64,000 bases of DNA, from NCBI RefSeq assembly GCF_018687715.1, contig NC_056758.1:372001-436000 (forward strand). Direction: 5' to 3'. The stretch's first letter is position 1. Every line of letters starts with the position of its first letter. Below, one piece after another: positions 1 through 11,461 of the stretch. A program made the translations under genes and the position numbers. The DNA comes from Carya illinoinensis (Eukaryota > Streptophyta > Magnoliopsida > Fagales > Juglandaceae). A model generated the notes under the pieces. It did not search any database. It was given only the letters and a program-made list of their open reading frames with translations, and was not told the DNA's origin.

Positions 1-1865
1 CTCTAGGGAGATGGTTCAGCCAATCACGACAATCACTCATTTGTCTTGACGAGTAGCGCTCCTTGCATGGCCCCCGTCATGGTTGAATTCTTGGTCGTGA
101 AGGCCTCCTTCCTTGGTTGCATGGTACCTCGCTACTTCTTGGTCGGTTGGCCAAGAGTGCTATGTGCAAGAGTTGAAACTGAGGACTAGCGAGGTGCCCA
201 TGGCTCGCCTCTTGACCCATTAAGGCCAGCAAGCAGTGTGGGTATGCACCTCACATGAAGCTGCAGCTAGCTTTTGTCAATAACTCAACCTGCGACAACT
301 AGAGAAGGAGAGGAAGGCATATATGGAAAAAGCAAGAAAAGTGGGGAGCAAACTGGTGCCTAAAGATCCCTTCAAATTTGTAAATTTCATTTTTTGTTAT
401 ATAAAATTCATTAATGAAAGACATGAGTTTTTTTCAAAATTCAATGTCTAAGATCAATGTCTCCACTAGCATTAATCTTCGCCAAGATATGTCTCCACCA
501 ACAGAACCTTTAAACGACAACCTACCTCTCCATGGGACACCAAAGGGGTAGGTCATGCCTAAGTGCTACTTTACCTTCCCCACAGAAGAGTGCGAGCTAG
601 CTATTGGTTGCATGAAAATTTACCTTCCTTGTGAGTATCAATAGGTGGGAGTGAATCTAGTCTCAAACTGCCCTGTACTTACCTCTCGGCAAGATTCCAA
701 AAGGTGAAATGAGCAAACGACCATCTTGACCCTTCCGCAGTGGAGAGCAGGTTAGGCCCTTCGGCCACCCAATAACTTACCCCAACCTCCACATCGATGA
801 AGAGTGGGATCAATGCCAACCTATCCCTTACTTACCTTCCTTGTGATGTCAACAGACTGGAGTGAGTACAGACACAAACTGCCCGAAATGACTAACCTCC
901 ATGTGAGGGTCGACAGGTGGGTCTAGTCCCCTCGGCTACCCAACCTCCCCCATGGAGGAGAGCAGGCCCGATCGCTCGTAGCCTGAGTCACGACATTTGG
1001 ATAAAGCATGAACTACACATCGAGTCATGAGGAGGAACAAATAGATGAACGGCATGGTCAGGGCTTCTAGACCCCACCACCTTTGGAACACACCTCCAAG
1101 TGACAAGGTACAACACAACCTTTGATGCTACCTCCTCGAGGTCCGTGGTGCCCTCCTTCATGGAAGGTAATCCTAAATTGACAATGCCTGACAACTTATG
1201 CTCGGTCCTCAGTGCTCCCAACCCATCCAAGGCCACTACTGGAAGTTGTGAGGAGTTTACAAACATTTGCTTCAATGCCGGCCTATAGCGGGCCCTCCTC
1301 TAATGAGCCTCGTACAACATGAAAAAGCTCATTGGGCCTGGAGTTCTCCAGAGCAGAATCCATATGTGTATCCTGTAGGCCCCATCAAATTTGGCATGGT
1401 GAGTTCTGCACAAATCCTGCAACATGCACTGCGCGTATCTTGCAACAGGCATTGATGGATCTCGTGCCACTCACCACAAAGGCCATCTAGCACCATTAAT
1501 GTAGTAACGACCCAAAGTACATGGGAACCCATGCATGTTGCATCAGCTTCCAAATAGGCCTAATAAAGGAGCCCGGGAGCTTACACATGGCAAGACTACA
1601 AAGTGCAGGTCTCCCTCTTTTTTTAAAGGGGCATCTCAAACCATGGTGGACAAGGCAAGCAAAAAGTCCTGACAAACCAATCGGCAGGAAAAAAATGGGC
1701 AAGAGAAGAATGATAAAATGACCACAAGGCAAAGGACGTGGTGGTATGACGAGAAACAAAAATGTATATACAAGTATACTAATGCATTAATTGTCACGGT
1801 CCGTATAAAGAAAAAGACTGAAATAGAGAAATTTACATCATGCCAATAAGGGGAGGAGATACAAA
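1..1865. other. non-coding spacer downstream of the antisense ORF, with degenerate direct repeats
   Basis: No convincing reading frame on either strand. A block beginning TACCTTCCTTGTGA at about 621-695 recurs in diverged form at about 832-905 (shared order: TACCTTCCTTGTGA, then GGAGTGA, then CAAACTGCCC), so there is a two-copy degenerate repeat. The stretch probably belongs to the gypsy element as spacer between pol and the antisense ORF. Several short frames on both strands look accidental. Confidence 0.3.
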
Positions 1866-3681
1866 ATCAAATAAGGGAGCCATCAAAATCCTCCTTGGAC
1901 TCAATGAAGCCCACCTCTGGAGCATCCAGGTCTAGTAAGTGCCCGGCAAGGTCAACCTTGGCACCTTCAAGAGGGAGGGCCACATGGGCTTCATCTTTAG
2001 GAGGAAAGGAGTTTGGCATCATCGCTTGACCAATCTTGCCACCATGTTCAGGGACAACAAGATTAGACTTGAGTTTACAGAGATTGAAAGCCCTCAAATG
2101 TGCCTCAAGTGCTTGAGAACCCGCTTGAGGATTCAAAATAATGTGATCCCGCATTGTCTTGAGGCCTTCAATATACCCATTTGCCTAAGAGTCATCGTGG
2201 ACATAAAGGGCTTTCCCTAGTTGATCACCCAGGCAGCTAGCAACCTTTTGCACATAAGCCAAATTGCTCTATTAGTACTTGATAATTATGTCCTGGGCAG
2301 CAATCTTCTGTTGAGCCACTCCCAACTCTTTCAACGCCTTCTCCGCCCTCGTCTTCTCCTAATTGGCCTAAGCAGCCAATAGTAAGTCTTCTTAGTACTT
2401 CAAGGTGACCGATAGGGACGAGCACTCCCCCTCCTACAACTTGAACCCTTGGGTGTCAAAGTCTCGATGACCCCTCACTTCCTCAGTCTCCACCCAAAGC
2501 TGGCTCAGCAACTCTTAGGCTGAGACGGCTCGCCCCATCATCGTTGCCAACTCCACCTCCAGGCACTTTCTCTCCTCCCTCTCCCCGCTTGCATAGTAAA
2601 GAGCCATCTTCACCATGAAGTGAAGCTCCCAAATCACGATGAAGTCGACCAACATGTTGGCACCCTACAACCCGCCATGACAAGAGATGGAAGAGTCAAA
2701 ATGGGAAGAAAATGAACTAAATCAGAGTGATGGAAAACCTCAGACAAAAAAACCTATCGAGATCTAAACACCCACTCCAGAGCCTTCACCTGTGCACCCC
2801 TTACTTCAAGGCAAGTGGATGCCGAGATAATGTCCACTGAGATCACCTGCGGGATATGATCGTTGGTGTCCAACCCAACACTTATTACTTCACTCGAGAC
2901 CTCTTTATCCGGTCCACAAGCTGAAGGGTTGGGAGGACCCCTAGTCATAGGCAGTGGATCCCCTTAGGAAAAGGAGTGATCATTCTCCTCACCTGAAGCA
3001 AGCAGGCCACCCTTCTTCGACCCCATGACAGCTACTACAACCTCGTCGTCGGTTGAAGGGTAAGTTACAAGGGACTCGACTTCCTTGCTAGGAGATGAAC
3101 AACAACGATAATGGCCATGATACTGCCTATGGAAGCTCCACCACGGGAAGGCTCTGGTGAAGGCATACTCCCCTTGGAAGAATCGGACTCCTCTGCAAAG
3201 ACCATGGGAGCACCACCAGAGACTAAATCCCCGACCATGGAATGAGTAACAGAGACCAAAGAAGAAGTCTCATCTCCATATTAGCCCCAGGAGGCAACCT
3301 AACTACAAACAACCGACGAGTAATCTCATACAGAAAATCCCCTTAGAAGTACATTTGGAGCTAGTTACCCCTCCGAGATAGGTCCTACGGCCATGCGGGC
3401 ATGATAGGCACCTCTGTTAGAGAAGGAGCAGTTGGCACGCCAAGACAGGATGGGTTGGGACTCCACTAGTCCACGTGTACGATCCACAGAAGACACTTGA
3501 GAGACTGGGCTCAGGACAAACATCATAGGTCTTGGTTGCTAAATGCCAGCCGCCCTCGCCAATTGACCCATAAGATATGCAGGTCACTACTGGCTTTGGT
3601 TGTTTCTGTGCGAGGTTTCTTCCCCTTACCCTCAAAGGGAAGGCTCGGGGAGTGCTTCTTCGACGAGGCCACTGGAGGCCG
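1866..3681 (-). pseudogene. gypsy antisense ORF, C-terminal coiled-coil part (decayed)
   Basis: Minus-strand frames with stops and shifts carry charged, helical protein. One stretch near 2,300 includes LGVAQQKIAAQD and is followed, through stops, by a segment ending in acidic residues (EVGFIESKEDFDGS) near 1,870. Near 3,620 a basic, serine-rich stretch (KGKKPRTETTKASSDL) looks like a linker after the N-terminal domain. Known: plant proteins with the gypsy-type transposon domain commonly have a globular N-terminus, a low-complexity basic linker and a long coiled coil. Inference: this is the C-terminal half of the protein whose N-terminus lies at 5,980-6,753; the two halves are separated by the hAT element at 3,682-5,979. 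The protein's function is unknown. Not functional here: multiple in-frame stops. Confidence 0.45.
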
Positions 3682-5979
3682 TACGCCTGTGCAAAAAAGG
3701 TACTGACCCGGCCCGTCCGTATGAGCCGACCTGAACCTTAAGATAAAAAGTGGGTTAAACTGACTTATGGGTCAAACCCGCTAATTGTCAATTTTGATCC
3801 AACTAATACATTTTAACACGCAAAAGCATCCCTCCATTTCTCAAACCGTATGCTCAAATCGTATGCCATCCTCCTCAAATCTCAAACCCTAGTAGCCATC
3901 CCTTCCAATTTCTCAAACCATATGCCATCCCTCTCCAAATCTCAAACCCTAGCAGCAATCCCTCCCCATTTTTCTTTGTCATCACCATCATCACTATTCG
4001 TCATCACCATTGACTCCATTTGTTGACTTCGTTCATCATCATTGTCTACTCCAACAAGCATAGAGACATTCGTCTACTTCGTTCGTCGTATTTATCTACT
4101 CCAACCGTAGATGCCTGATGAGTGTGCAAAAGTCACTCTAAATACTCTATTATTGGACTAAAATGCTAAAATGTGAATAGAAATCATAGGAATTAATGTG
4201 TATTCTTAAATTAAATTTCTATTTACGTTGGAATACTCCTAAACAGTTTTTTTATGTTTTATTTCAGAGTTTATAAAAGAGCAAGTCAAGCCCAGTCAAA
4301 TTTAAAGGAGGACATTCCTGGGGTTTGAGAGCAATTTGGAAGAAAAGAAAAAGAAAAACAAATCATAAAATGAAACCATAAGAAGTCCAAGTCTGAAATT
4401 TCCTAGGAGACAGTCTGGATATACTTTAGTCTTTTGACTGTATCCTTTTACTCACATATCGGATTGATGCGATTCTTGATGCATTAGAAACCTATCTTAA
4501 AGGGTTATAACTTTGTCTCTAATAAAGATTTCCAAATTCAAACTCCTGAAGGGCGTATATGGCTACTAAGATAAATCCTAAAATTTAGGCGATTTTTTTA
4601 TGCGGAAATTAAGAGGACATTAGGGTTTCTTTCCTACCCTATATAAGCATATTATTAGCACGAAATGGAGGAAAGAGGAGGAGGTATAAGAGGCAGATCT
4701 GAAGAGAAGAGAAAATCACTTCCATAGCCACCGTTCGCTTCAGTTTTCTCTAAAGATTTTTTTTGTCCAATATATTTATGGGTAACTAAATTCTCAAATA
4801 GGATTAGGAATGAACTTTCACATTAGATGGTATTTCTAATTTATTTTTAATTCATGTATTTGATTTTCAATTACTAAAACTCTTTTGTTTTATCATTCTC
4901 AATTCATCGTTGATGTTTTCTTCTCCGAATAATCATAGAATTTATTCTGTTTATGGATTCAGTCATACTTTTTCTATTGAATGGATTAGTTCTTTGATTA
5001 TGTTTGGATCAATTATTTATCTATATTAATTTAATTCTTTGCTGCAATATCGCTCCCTGAGTATATTGTCGTCGTTGGATTTTCTCAATAAAGATAGTAA
5101 TTTACGTTTTTTTAAAAGTGGTGAATGATTTTTTAAAGAGTTAAATTTGATTTGATTTTGGTTTATAAATCTATACATTCCGATTGAGAATTTCTGGAAT
5201 TGAATTCCTAATTGAATTATCCAATGAATTAAGAATAATTAAAATATCAAATTTGTGCAAGGGATTCCCCACGCTCTACTGTTTGTCAAATTTGAGTATT
5301 TTTTCCGTTAATCACTTTGCTTCACTTTAATTTATATTTAAAATTAATCTTTGTTCTTCATTACTTATTTAATATTTTTCTTTAGTTTGTTTGTTCCTCT
5401 TGCTATTCTTTTAATTTGTCTCCCTGTAGAATCGACACCCCAAAGTTGTGCTACAACTACCGCATTATTCTTTGGGCGTAATCAACGCCAATCCAAGATT
5501 CTCCCCGCACCTGGTTTGCTCCATGTCTTCACTTTGTCTTCCTCTTTTTCAGCCCCTTATTTTCTGTTGAAACCCAAGTTAACCGAAGGGTTAATGATTC
5601 AAAGTCTCTAATGCTCACTTTATTGAATTGGGTCCAAAAGTACGAACCATCAGGCTGTCTTGCATATTTTTTCTTTCAAAAATGAATGAAAAATTCCAAT
5701 GAAGTAGCTCATTCTGGCATGAAGAGGATGAAATTGAAGCTTGAGCTGGGCTAGATGTTTTATTCTTCAGTGGACAAATGTCGAAGAATGGATGTTTTGG
5801 GCATGAAGGATTGAAGGTTCTAGCTTCTTCTTCGTGATTGCAGCAAGGGAAAATTCCAAAAAATGGCATTGAAAAAAAGTACTCTTAAACAACAGGTTAG
5901 TCGGGTCGGGTTGGTTTGTGTTATCATGGGAGTCGGGTCAGCCCAAGCCACAGACCGGTTTGGTCGGGTTGCACCCCTA
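3682..5979. mobile_element. hAT-type non-autonomous DNA transposon inserted in the antisense ORF
   Basis: Right end reads GGTTGCACCCCTA (to 5,979), so the terminal motif on the other strand is TAGGGGTGCAACC, a common plant hAT-MITE terminus. Left end at 3,682 reads TACGCCTGTGCAA, an imperfect partner. Flanking 8-mers match 7 of 8: GGAGGCCG (3,674-3,681) and GGCGGCCG (5,980-5,987), as expected for hAT 8-bp target duplication. Sub-terminal regions on both sides are rich in GACCCG/CGGGTC motifs in opposite orientation. No transposase frame is visible. The interior (about 4,118-5,480) looks like LTR or other retroelement sequence, so it may itself be composite. Removing it would bring the two halves of the antisense ORF together. 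Confidence 0.6.
4118..5480. other. LTR-like non-coding block nested in the hAT element
   Basis: Starts near TGATGAGTGTGCAAAAG and runs AT-rich to a segment with CGACACCCCAAAG near 5,430, a style seen at the ends of some plant gypsy LTRs. A TATA-like CCCTATATAAGC lies at about 4,638. I found no matching target duplication, so the boundaries and even the LTR nature are uncertain. No gene seen. Confidence 0.2.
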
Positions 5980-6753
5980 GGCGGCCGAATGGAAATGCCA
6001 CAATCGGCATGAATGGTATAATCGATAGGAGGAAGGTGCATCAAAGGGGTGCTCTCTCGCCCACTCTTTGACGATGGCTATGCATGCAACTCCTTGGGCG
6101 TGGCCGTCAGTCGCATAGCCTTGTTGCTAGGAACGACAACCCACCAGGCCCTGATCGGAAACTCAACAAGATTGATTTGCCCAATAGGGAACTGCCACCC
6201 TCGACCAAACGAAGAAGAATTTGCTAGTCCGGTCTGCGATTTTACAATATCTCGCCTCTAGTACGACAAGGGCATTTATAGCATTGAAGCTACAAATATC
6301 CCCAATGCCCCATTTTATATTGTGGGTTAGGAGGAATTCACAGCAAGTCAAGTAGGTGTGCTTAGGGTCGAACTTCAACAGTGCACGCATCCACAGGATG
6401 CAGCAACATATTAGGATTTGCCAAGCGTTCGGGTGAAGTTGGGAGGGAGCCAGACTAAAATGGTGCAAAGCTTATCGAACGGAGTGAGGGAAAGGTAGCC
6501 TCAACTCATAGGAGAACATACTAGGAAAGAGGGTGATGCATCGTGTGAAGCCGTCAGCATTGACGGCCCTATACCAAGGCCCAAGAATCTCGAAGAACAC
6601 CATGTCAGGAATGCGGTAAGTGGAAACTAGAGACGGCAAAAAGTCATGTGAGGCCTCCTAGTGCCAATGACAACCAGCGTAGGTTGGAGCATAGGCCTCG
6701 GGAAGATCTTGCTCATCAGAAACCGTAGGCTCATCGGACTTTTTAGCCGCCGT
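5980..6753 (-). pseudogene. gypsy antisense ORF, N-terminal 'putative gypsy type transposon' domain
   Basis: Reading the minus strand from 6,753 leftwards gives AAKKSDEPTVSDEQDLPEAY, then a segment with STYRIPDM, then LRLPFP, then APSQLHPNAWQ, and later RTSKFFFVWSR. This order matches the plant 'putative gypsy type transposon' (PF04195-type) domain, in which a PSQL-PNAW core is typical. In-frame stops and small shifts interrupt it (for example after GCHWH near 6,658 and before ALHHF near 6,470). The expected initiator position reads ACG (minus strand, 6,753-6,751) followed by GCGGCT, so the start codon may have been lost by a T-to-C change; an upstream in-frame ATG is possible. The frame ends at the hAT insertion. 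Confidence 0.65.
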
Positions 6754-6840
6754 TGGGGGAGTAAGGGTGAAGAAGGAGAGAACAAGGGCGCAAAGAGAGG
6801 GCAAATGAAGTAAGAAGAAAGCGAGAAAGGTGAGGCAGAG

Positions 6841-6848
6841 CTTATATA
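6841..6848 (-). promoter_or_regulatory. TATA box for the antisense ORF
   Basis: Minus strand reads CTCTATATAAGCTC here, about 90 bp upstream of the predicted start region (6,753) and followed by a pyrimidine-rich leader (CTTTCTCGCTTTCTTCTT). Spacing fits a plant core promoter with a short 5' UTR. This suggests the antisense ORF had its own promoter, independent of the LTR. Confidence 0.4.
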
Positions 6849-7044
6849 GAGGAGTAGTGGTTGGCCTTCCAACTCCCACAAGCTGATTATGAGAAGCGAA
6901 GCATTTCAAATCTCGCGAACACGCAATGAGAAGCTTGAGAAACCACCTGACAGTCATTAATGCAGAAGGGAACCTAAGGGCCCGACACGCGGAGGGACCA
7001 AAAGGCAAAAGCGTCATAAAGGATACCAAGTGATGACAACCATG

Positions 7045-7061
7045 AAGGAAAGGGGAAGAAG
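7045..7061 (+). other. polypurine tract of the gypsy element
   Basis: AAGGAAAGGGGAAGAAG is an all-purine run just upstream of the 3' LTR, the expected place and strand for second-strand priming. It is separated from the presumed LTR by a perfect hairpin (7,063-7,092), which makes the exact boundary unclear. Confidence 0.4.
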
Positions 7062-7062
7062 A

Positions 7063-7092
7063 AATTCTCATCGGGTTAGCCCGATGAGAATT
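7063..7092. repeat. perfect 13-bp inverted repeat with 4-nt loop
   Basis: Arms AATTCTCATCGGG (7,063-7,075) and CCCGATGAGAATT (7,080-7,092) flank TTAG. The repeat sits directly between the purine tract and the LTR body. It could be an insertion footprint or a structural element at the LTR edge. Confidence 0.75.
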
Positions 7093-7768
7093 GGCGGGGT
7101 AACTATTAGAAGATTTTTCACCCAGGCCAAAGGCCTAGAGCTTGAGTCCAATATCACAAGAGGCCCAGGCCAACTGGCAATCCGTCAGCCTAGTTAAAGG
7201 GTTCCTAGCCCTTAACAGAAGGTGAGGACCACTTGGGAAGTACGGAAAAACCACCCTAGCATAAAGGAGGGTGTAGCACGCCAACATAAGGGAACTAAGT
7301 CCCAAATAGCCTTGACGGGACAAGAGAGTGAATGGGGTGGGAGACCCTCGATCTTCTAGTGAAAGAAGAAGGAAGAACAAGACGAAATGCATTCCCAGGT
7401 AGAGAGTCACGCCTCATTAAATGCACTCTCCCTAGAGGGTCACACCACATTAAATGCACTCTTCAGAAAGTCACATCGCATTAAATAGGCATGACAGAAG
7501 GAACCACGGGGAGGACATCTCCCCTGCCACAAAGCATGGGCACCTAATCCCAGGGACCAAGTATAAAAATGACTCCAACGTATTGGGACAAGAGTTAGAT
7601 TCTCTGAACTCTCTCTATTCGCTTACACACTTTTCTAAAGACGATAATGATTTTAGCATTGGAGACTTTCCGGCCATCTCACGGTGTTTTTTTTATATTC
7701 GCAGGTCCAAGACTAAAGATCCAAGGTGCTTAGAGCAAGGCCCAAAGATGCACGAAACACAACGATAA
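7085..7768 (+). mobile_element. 3' LTR (gypsy, Tat-like style)
   Basis: Non-coding block with repeated CATTAAATGCACTC units (about 7,415-7,465, a diverged third unit near 7,475), a TATA box GTATAAAAAT at 7,561-7,570, a CTCTCT-rich leader, and TTTTAGCATTGGAG near 7,650 followed by a pyrimidine run and CGCAGG. This arrangement is typical of plant Tat-type LTRs on the plus strand. The end is placed near GAAACACAACG (about 7,762) and is approximate. No second LTR copy is in the window. Confidence 0.5.
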
Positions 7769-7918
7769 TAGAGAGTAAACCCATAATAAGACTATCATGT
7801 TCCTAATAAAAAAGGCTACCATGTTAATAGATTATTTTATATTCGTTGGCGATTAAGAATTTTCAAGCAAAAGATAAATTACTCCGCACTGGAAAAATAC
7901 AATACTATAATAACCTCG

Positions 7919-7951
<33 letters not shown>

Positions 7952-10900
7952 TCACAGAGGATAGTTGTTCCATTATCTGTTGGAGGCCACATGATTTTAT
8001 GAAACAAATTAAAACTCTCACTTGGTGCCTACTCTTGTGGAAAAATTAAAAGTTGAAAGAAAATAAAATAAAAGTGAAATGAAAACTTTAATTAATTACC
8101 AACCTTGATTGGCGGGCCGGAAATTAAACTAGCTTGATTTATCCAGCAGCTTAGAGACGTTTGAGCCTTCACTTGTTCTGTGCAGTGCTCTTCAATATTG
8201 CTGCATGCATAAGATGGAGTTATATATCCAGCCAATGTCATGTGTTTAAGATCTGTTGATCATATGCATACTTGTTATATTTGAATATATGGTTATTGTT
8301 TTGTTTTTAGGTTTTGTAAATAATTGGAATACAGGTAACCTCGATTGTCATTGATCATTTGCATTATTGAGAATGGCAGTACCATTGGTGGATACGGTTT
8401 CTCCGTCGCAATATTTTTGTAAAATATCACAGTAATGGGATCCATAATGACCTGCTGATCATATAGTCTCATCACCATTTGTGGATAACCCACTAATTCC
8501 ATGAAGGGATTTAGTGCTGAATGTCATGTTCTACAATCGGTTATATAGACATATCCTTCCGATTAAAGAGATACTTTGAGTGTATCTTATCTTATTATTT
8601 ATTATCGCCATGCATGCCAGCTTCAATTATGCAGAAAAAAGTTAAATACTCATAATAAACTTGTAATTCTATGACTTAGGGTCTTATTAGGATTGCAATA
8701 GGAGTTTTAAAAAGTATTTAAATATTCTTGAAAGCTCTTTAATGAAAAAATTAAGTCGGTATTACATATTAAAACACTTTTAATCTCAAACAAGTTAAAA
8801 AGTATATTTAAAGAAAAGTATCATTTTGATACATTTTCTCAAACGTGATTTCTTGAATAATGCGGAACGTAATTTGAATTTTAAAAACACTATCAATAGG
8901 TAAAAATATTTATAGAACTTTAAGATAATTACAACTTTCAAACTTTTAATGTTATGATCATAATTTTTAAAAATTTAAATAATCGTTATTTCTACCTCAA
9001 AAAGTATTTTTTTAATTTGTTTCCAAATAAACGTAATATGTTTGAAAATGTTTTAAATTTATAGCCATCAAACAGTAAATAACTTTTTAATAGTAAAACT
9101 TATTACATAAGTTATAAGCTATAAGTTCTAAAATTATAAGCTATATTTTCTACCGTAATTTTAAACATGCACTTATAGAGATCGATGATGTATTTATCTA
9201 TTTTATATATATCCTCTAGGCTTGGGAAGAAACTTTCTAAGAAACCATGCACCTTAATTAATACATTCATGTATAACTATGATTCAATCTGAAGTATTAG
9301 ATAATCCTTGCAGAATATAACTTCATAAATAAACCATATTCTAATTATAACGTCATGCTTTCGAACTACTACTGCAATTCACTGGTCATTGGGTAGCCTA
9401 AAAAGGCAAATGATATATACATTTTATTTTTTATTTGTTTTTTGTGTGTTTTGTTCTGGAACTTCATCATCAACCACGCTAATGCGTTTGGATAATCACC
9501 ATCATGTGTGGCACAGGAAAACTGAAAAGCCACTTAATAATTAGTGTCTCCCCATCGTGACCTGCGTGTTTGGTAGTGCATCCGGCCTTTCCATCTTTCA
9601 AATAAGGTCAGGCGTACAGCGCACATCATCTGTCAATTCTTTAAAGCTCAGCCATAGCACACCATGAAGACCTCATCAAGTCCGACAAAGTGGACAACTA
9701 AAAATTTGGTTCACAACTATTTACTGGCTACTTGTATATATATCGGAAAACACTAGAATCACATTCTAATCATCTATCGAAATGATTATTTAGTATTTAT
9801 TTATTTTTTAGTGATTAAGTAAATATTTTTAAATGAATATATAATCTTTTTTGTTTTTAAAAAATATCTTAATAATTTGAAAAAATAGTGAAAAAAAAAA
9901 AATTAAAGCGATCGATAAAAATTATCTATAAAAATGATCCCAGCAACTTCCATATATATATCTATATAGTCAAGTCAAGGCTTATCTTTCGGCCATAGCC
10001 TTGAAAATTGTTCCCAATGGCAATGTAGAAACTGTTATATACATCGATTATTGGAACTATCCTTTTTGTATGTTTTTATTTTACTTTTATTTATTATCTC
10101 AGTGACTCCCTAAATATCAAGTTGGAACCTTAGCATACACGCCTCATCTCTTACCAGTGGATCGCGACTCCAAAATCTGAAATTAGAATTGAAGGAGCAC
10201 AGTGACTTAATTGATCTTTTTAGTGTTTTGGCTCTTTTTTTTTTTTTTTCTCTCCATTAAGTTGCCTAACCATAGTCGCCAAGATATTACATCCATCGGA
10301 GGGGGTTTGAAGCTTTGGCTCCAATCACCTCCTCCCCTAGCCAGCCCCAATGGCTCTTATGGTCATCTGGTTTTTCTCTTATTTATTTTCCGTTTATTTA
10401 CTTTCTATTGGAGTTCGTTTTATTTTCTCTCTATAGCGCCGACTCTTGTCAATCTGCTGCTTCCCAGCATCCTCCTTCTTACACGCGCCGCCTCTACAGC
10501 CGTTGATTTTCATACTCATAGTAGAAAATTGCAATTCTGCATGGCACATTTGTTGCATTTGCGACCCCTACACTACGCGCAACTGCGTCCTCAAGCGGCT
10601 TCTGAGTCCATGCACGGCCACTTCGACTTCACATGCCCTTGATCATTCGGATCAACTCGTCCGCTCTCCTCCCAAGGTGGTGTGTGTATTGCACGCGTTG
10701 CCACCAACGATGTCATCCCCTTACCGACAACTCAGTTTAGATTATGGCTACTACTCTATGTTATCATTTTTCCTAAATCGTGATCTTGCAAGAAGGATCG
10801 TGGACATCTCCAAAAATCATTTCAAGACAAGAAATGACAGTGCATCCACCATCTCTACCGCTTCCAGCAGAGGTTCCATCGCCGTAAGGGTCACCTAATG

Positions 10901-11132
10901 AGAGCACTTAGCATTCGATATATTAATATGTGTAAAGCATGTGTTTTCACAAATAAAGAAAATATAACTCTTACTTGGGTGATAAAAAATAACAGTCATT
11001 CGTTGAAACTTTTAATGAACCTTTAAAGAAACCCCACATGAAAAAAAAAAAAAACCACACACATGCGCATGATGGGAAAGGGAATTGGAAATTAGTGGCC
11101 TGTATGGAGCTATTAGGCATGTTGATGGCACA
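7769..11132. other. AT-rich intergenic stretch
   Basis: No recognisable gene. It contains a TA/GA microsatellite (7,919-7,951), a very AT-rich MITE-like block at roughly 8,680-9,180 without clear ends, and a pyrimidine-rich area at 10,210-10,900 with open frames of about 145 codons in overlapping frames. Those frames show no known motif, are leucine/serine/phenylalanine-rich from T runs, and look accidental. Confidence 0.4.
7919..7951. repeat. (TA)n(GA)n microsatellite
   Basis: About eight AT units followed directly by about eight GA units. Confidence 0.9.
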
Positions 11133-11461
11133 TGTTGAGTGGTTTTGGATCTTTCTCAATTTTAAAAATTAATTCAAGATGTGAGGTTTTTTCTCACACT
11201 TTTAAACTGACTATCAACCCCTTCTACAATCGATATGAGATAAATTCTAACAATTTTTCTCTCATGCATCAAGCTCTAAGTTAGAAGTAGTGACAACTTG
11301 TTTCTCTTGCAGACTGTTGGTAAACCTGAGCCCTAATACCAGTTTTGGGGGATCTTAGGCCTCTCTCAACTTCAAAAACTAGCTCAAGATGTAAGATTTT
11401 CCTTTACACTTATAAACTGACAACCAGTCTCTTCCACAACCGATGTGGGACAATCCCAATA
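11133..11461 (-). mobile_element. TRIM (terminal-repeat retrotransposon in miniature), 329 bp
   Basis: Two diverged direct repeats of about 120 bp (about 11,133-11,252 and 11,341-11,461) share the order TCTCAA, CTCAAGATGT, ATAAACTGAC-like and CACAACCGATGTGGGA-like motifs. Between them, next to the right repeat, lies GAGCCCTAATACCA, whose complement TGGTATTAGGGCTC resembles a tRNA-iMet primer site. Next to the left repeat, TTTTTCTCTC is the complement of a short purine tract. Both features place the element on the minus strand. It is flanked by a perfect 5-bp target duplication GCACA (11,128-11,132 and 11,462-11,466). It has no coding capacity. Confidence 0.6.

Larger units (their letters stand above)
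1..7768 (+). mobile_element. 3' portion of a Tat/Retand-like Ty3/gypsy retrotransposon
   Basis: Seen: a plus-strand LTR-like block at about 7,085-7,768 preceded by a purine tract, and to its left a long decayed reading frame on the opposite strand. That frame (1,866-6,753) resembles the plant 'putative gypsy type transposon' domain. Known: in the Tat lineage of plant gypsy elements (Retand, RIRE2, Grande types) an extra ORF often lies between pol and the 3' LTR in antisense orientation, which matches this layout. Inference: gag-pol would lie left of the window. A 2.3 kb hAT-type element (3,682-5,979) is inserted in the antisense ORF. No pol motif is visible here, so the lineage call rests on the antisense ORF and LTR style only. 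Confidence 0.55.

Noticed and set aside
10211..10898. Two overlapping frames of 143 and 150 codons as a gene
   Set aside because: Composition follows T/C-rich DNA, no motif, and the frames overlap each other in different phases.
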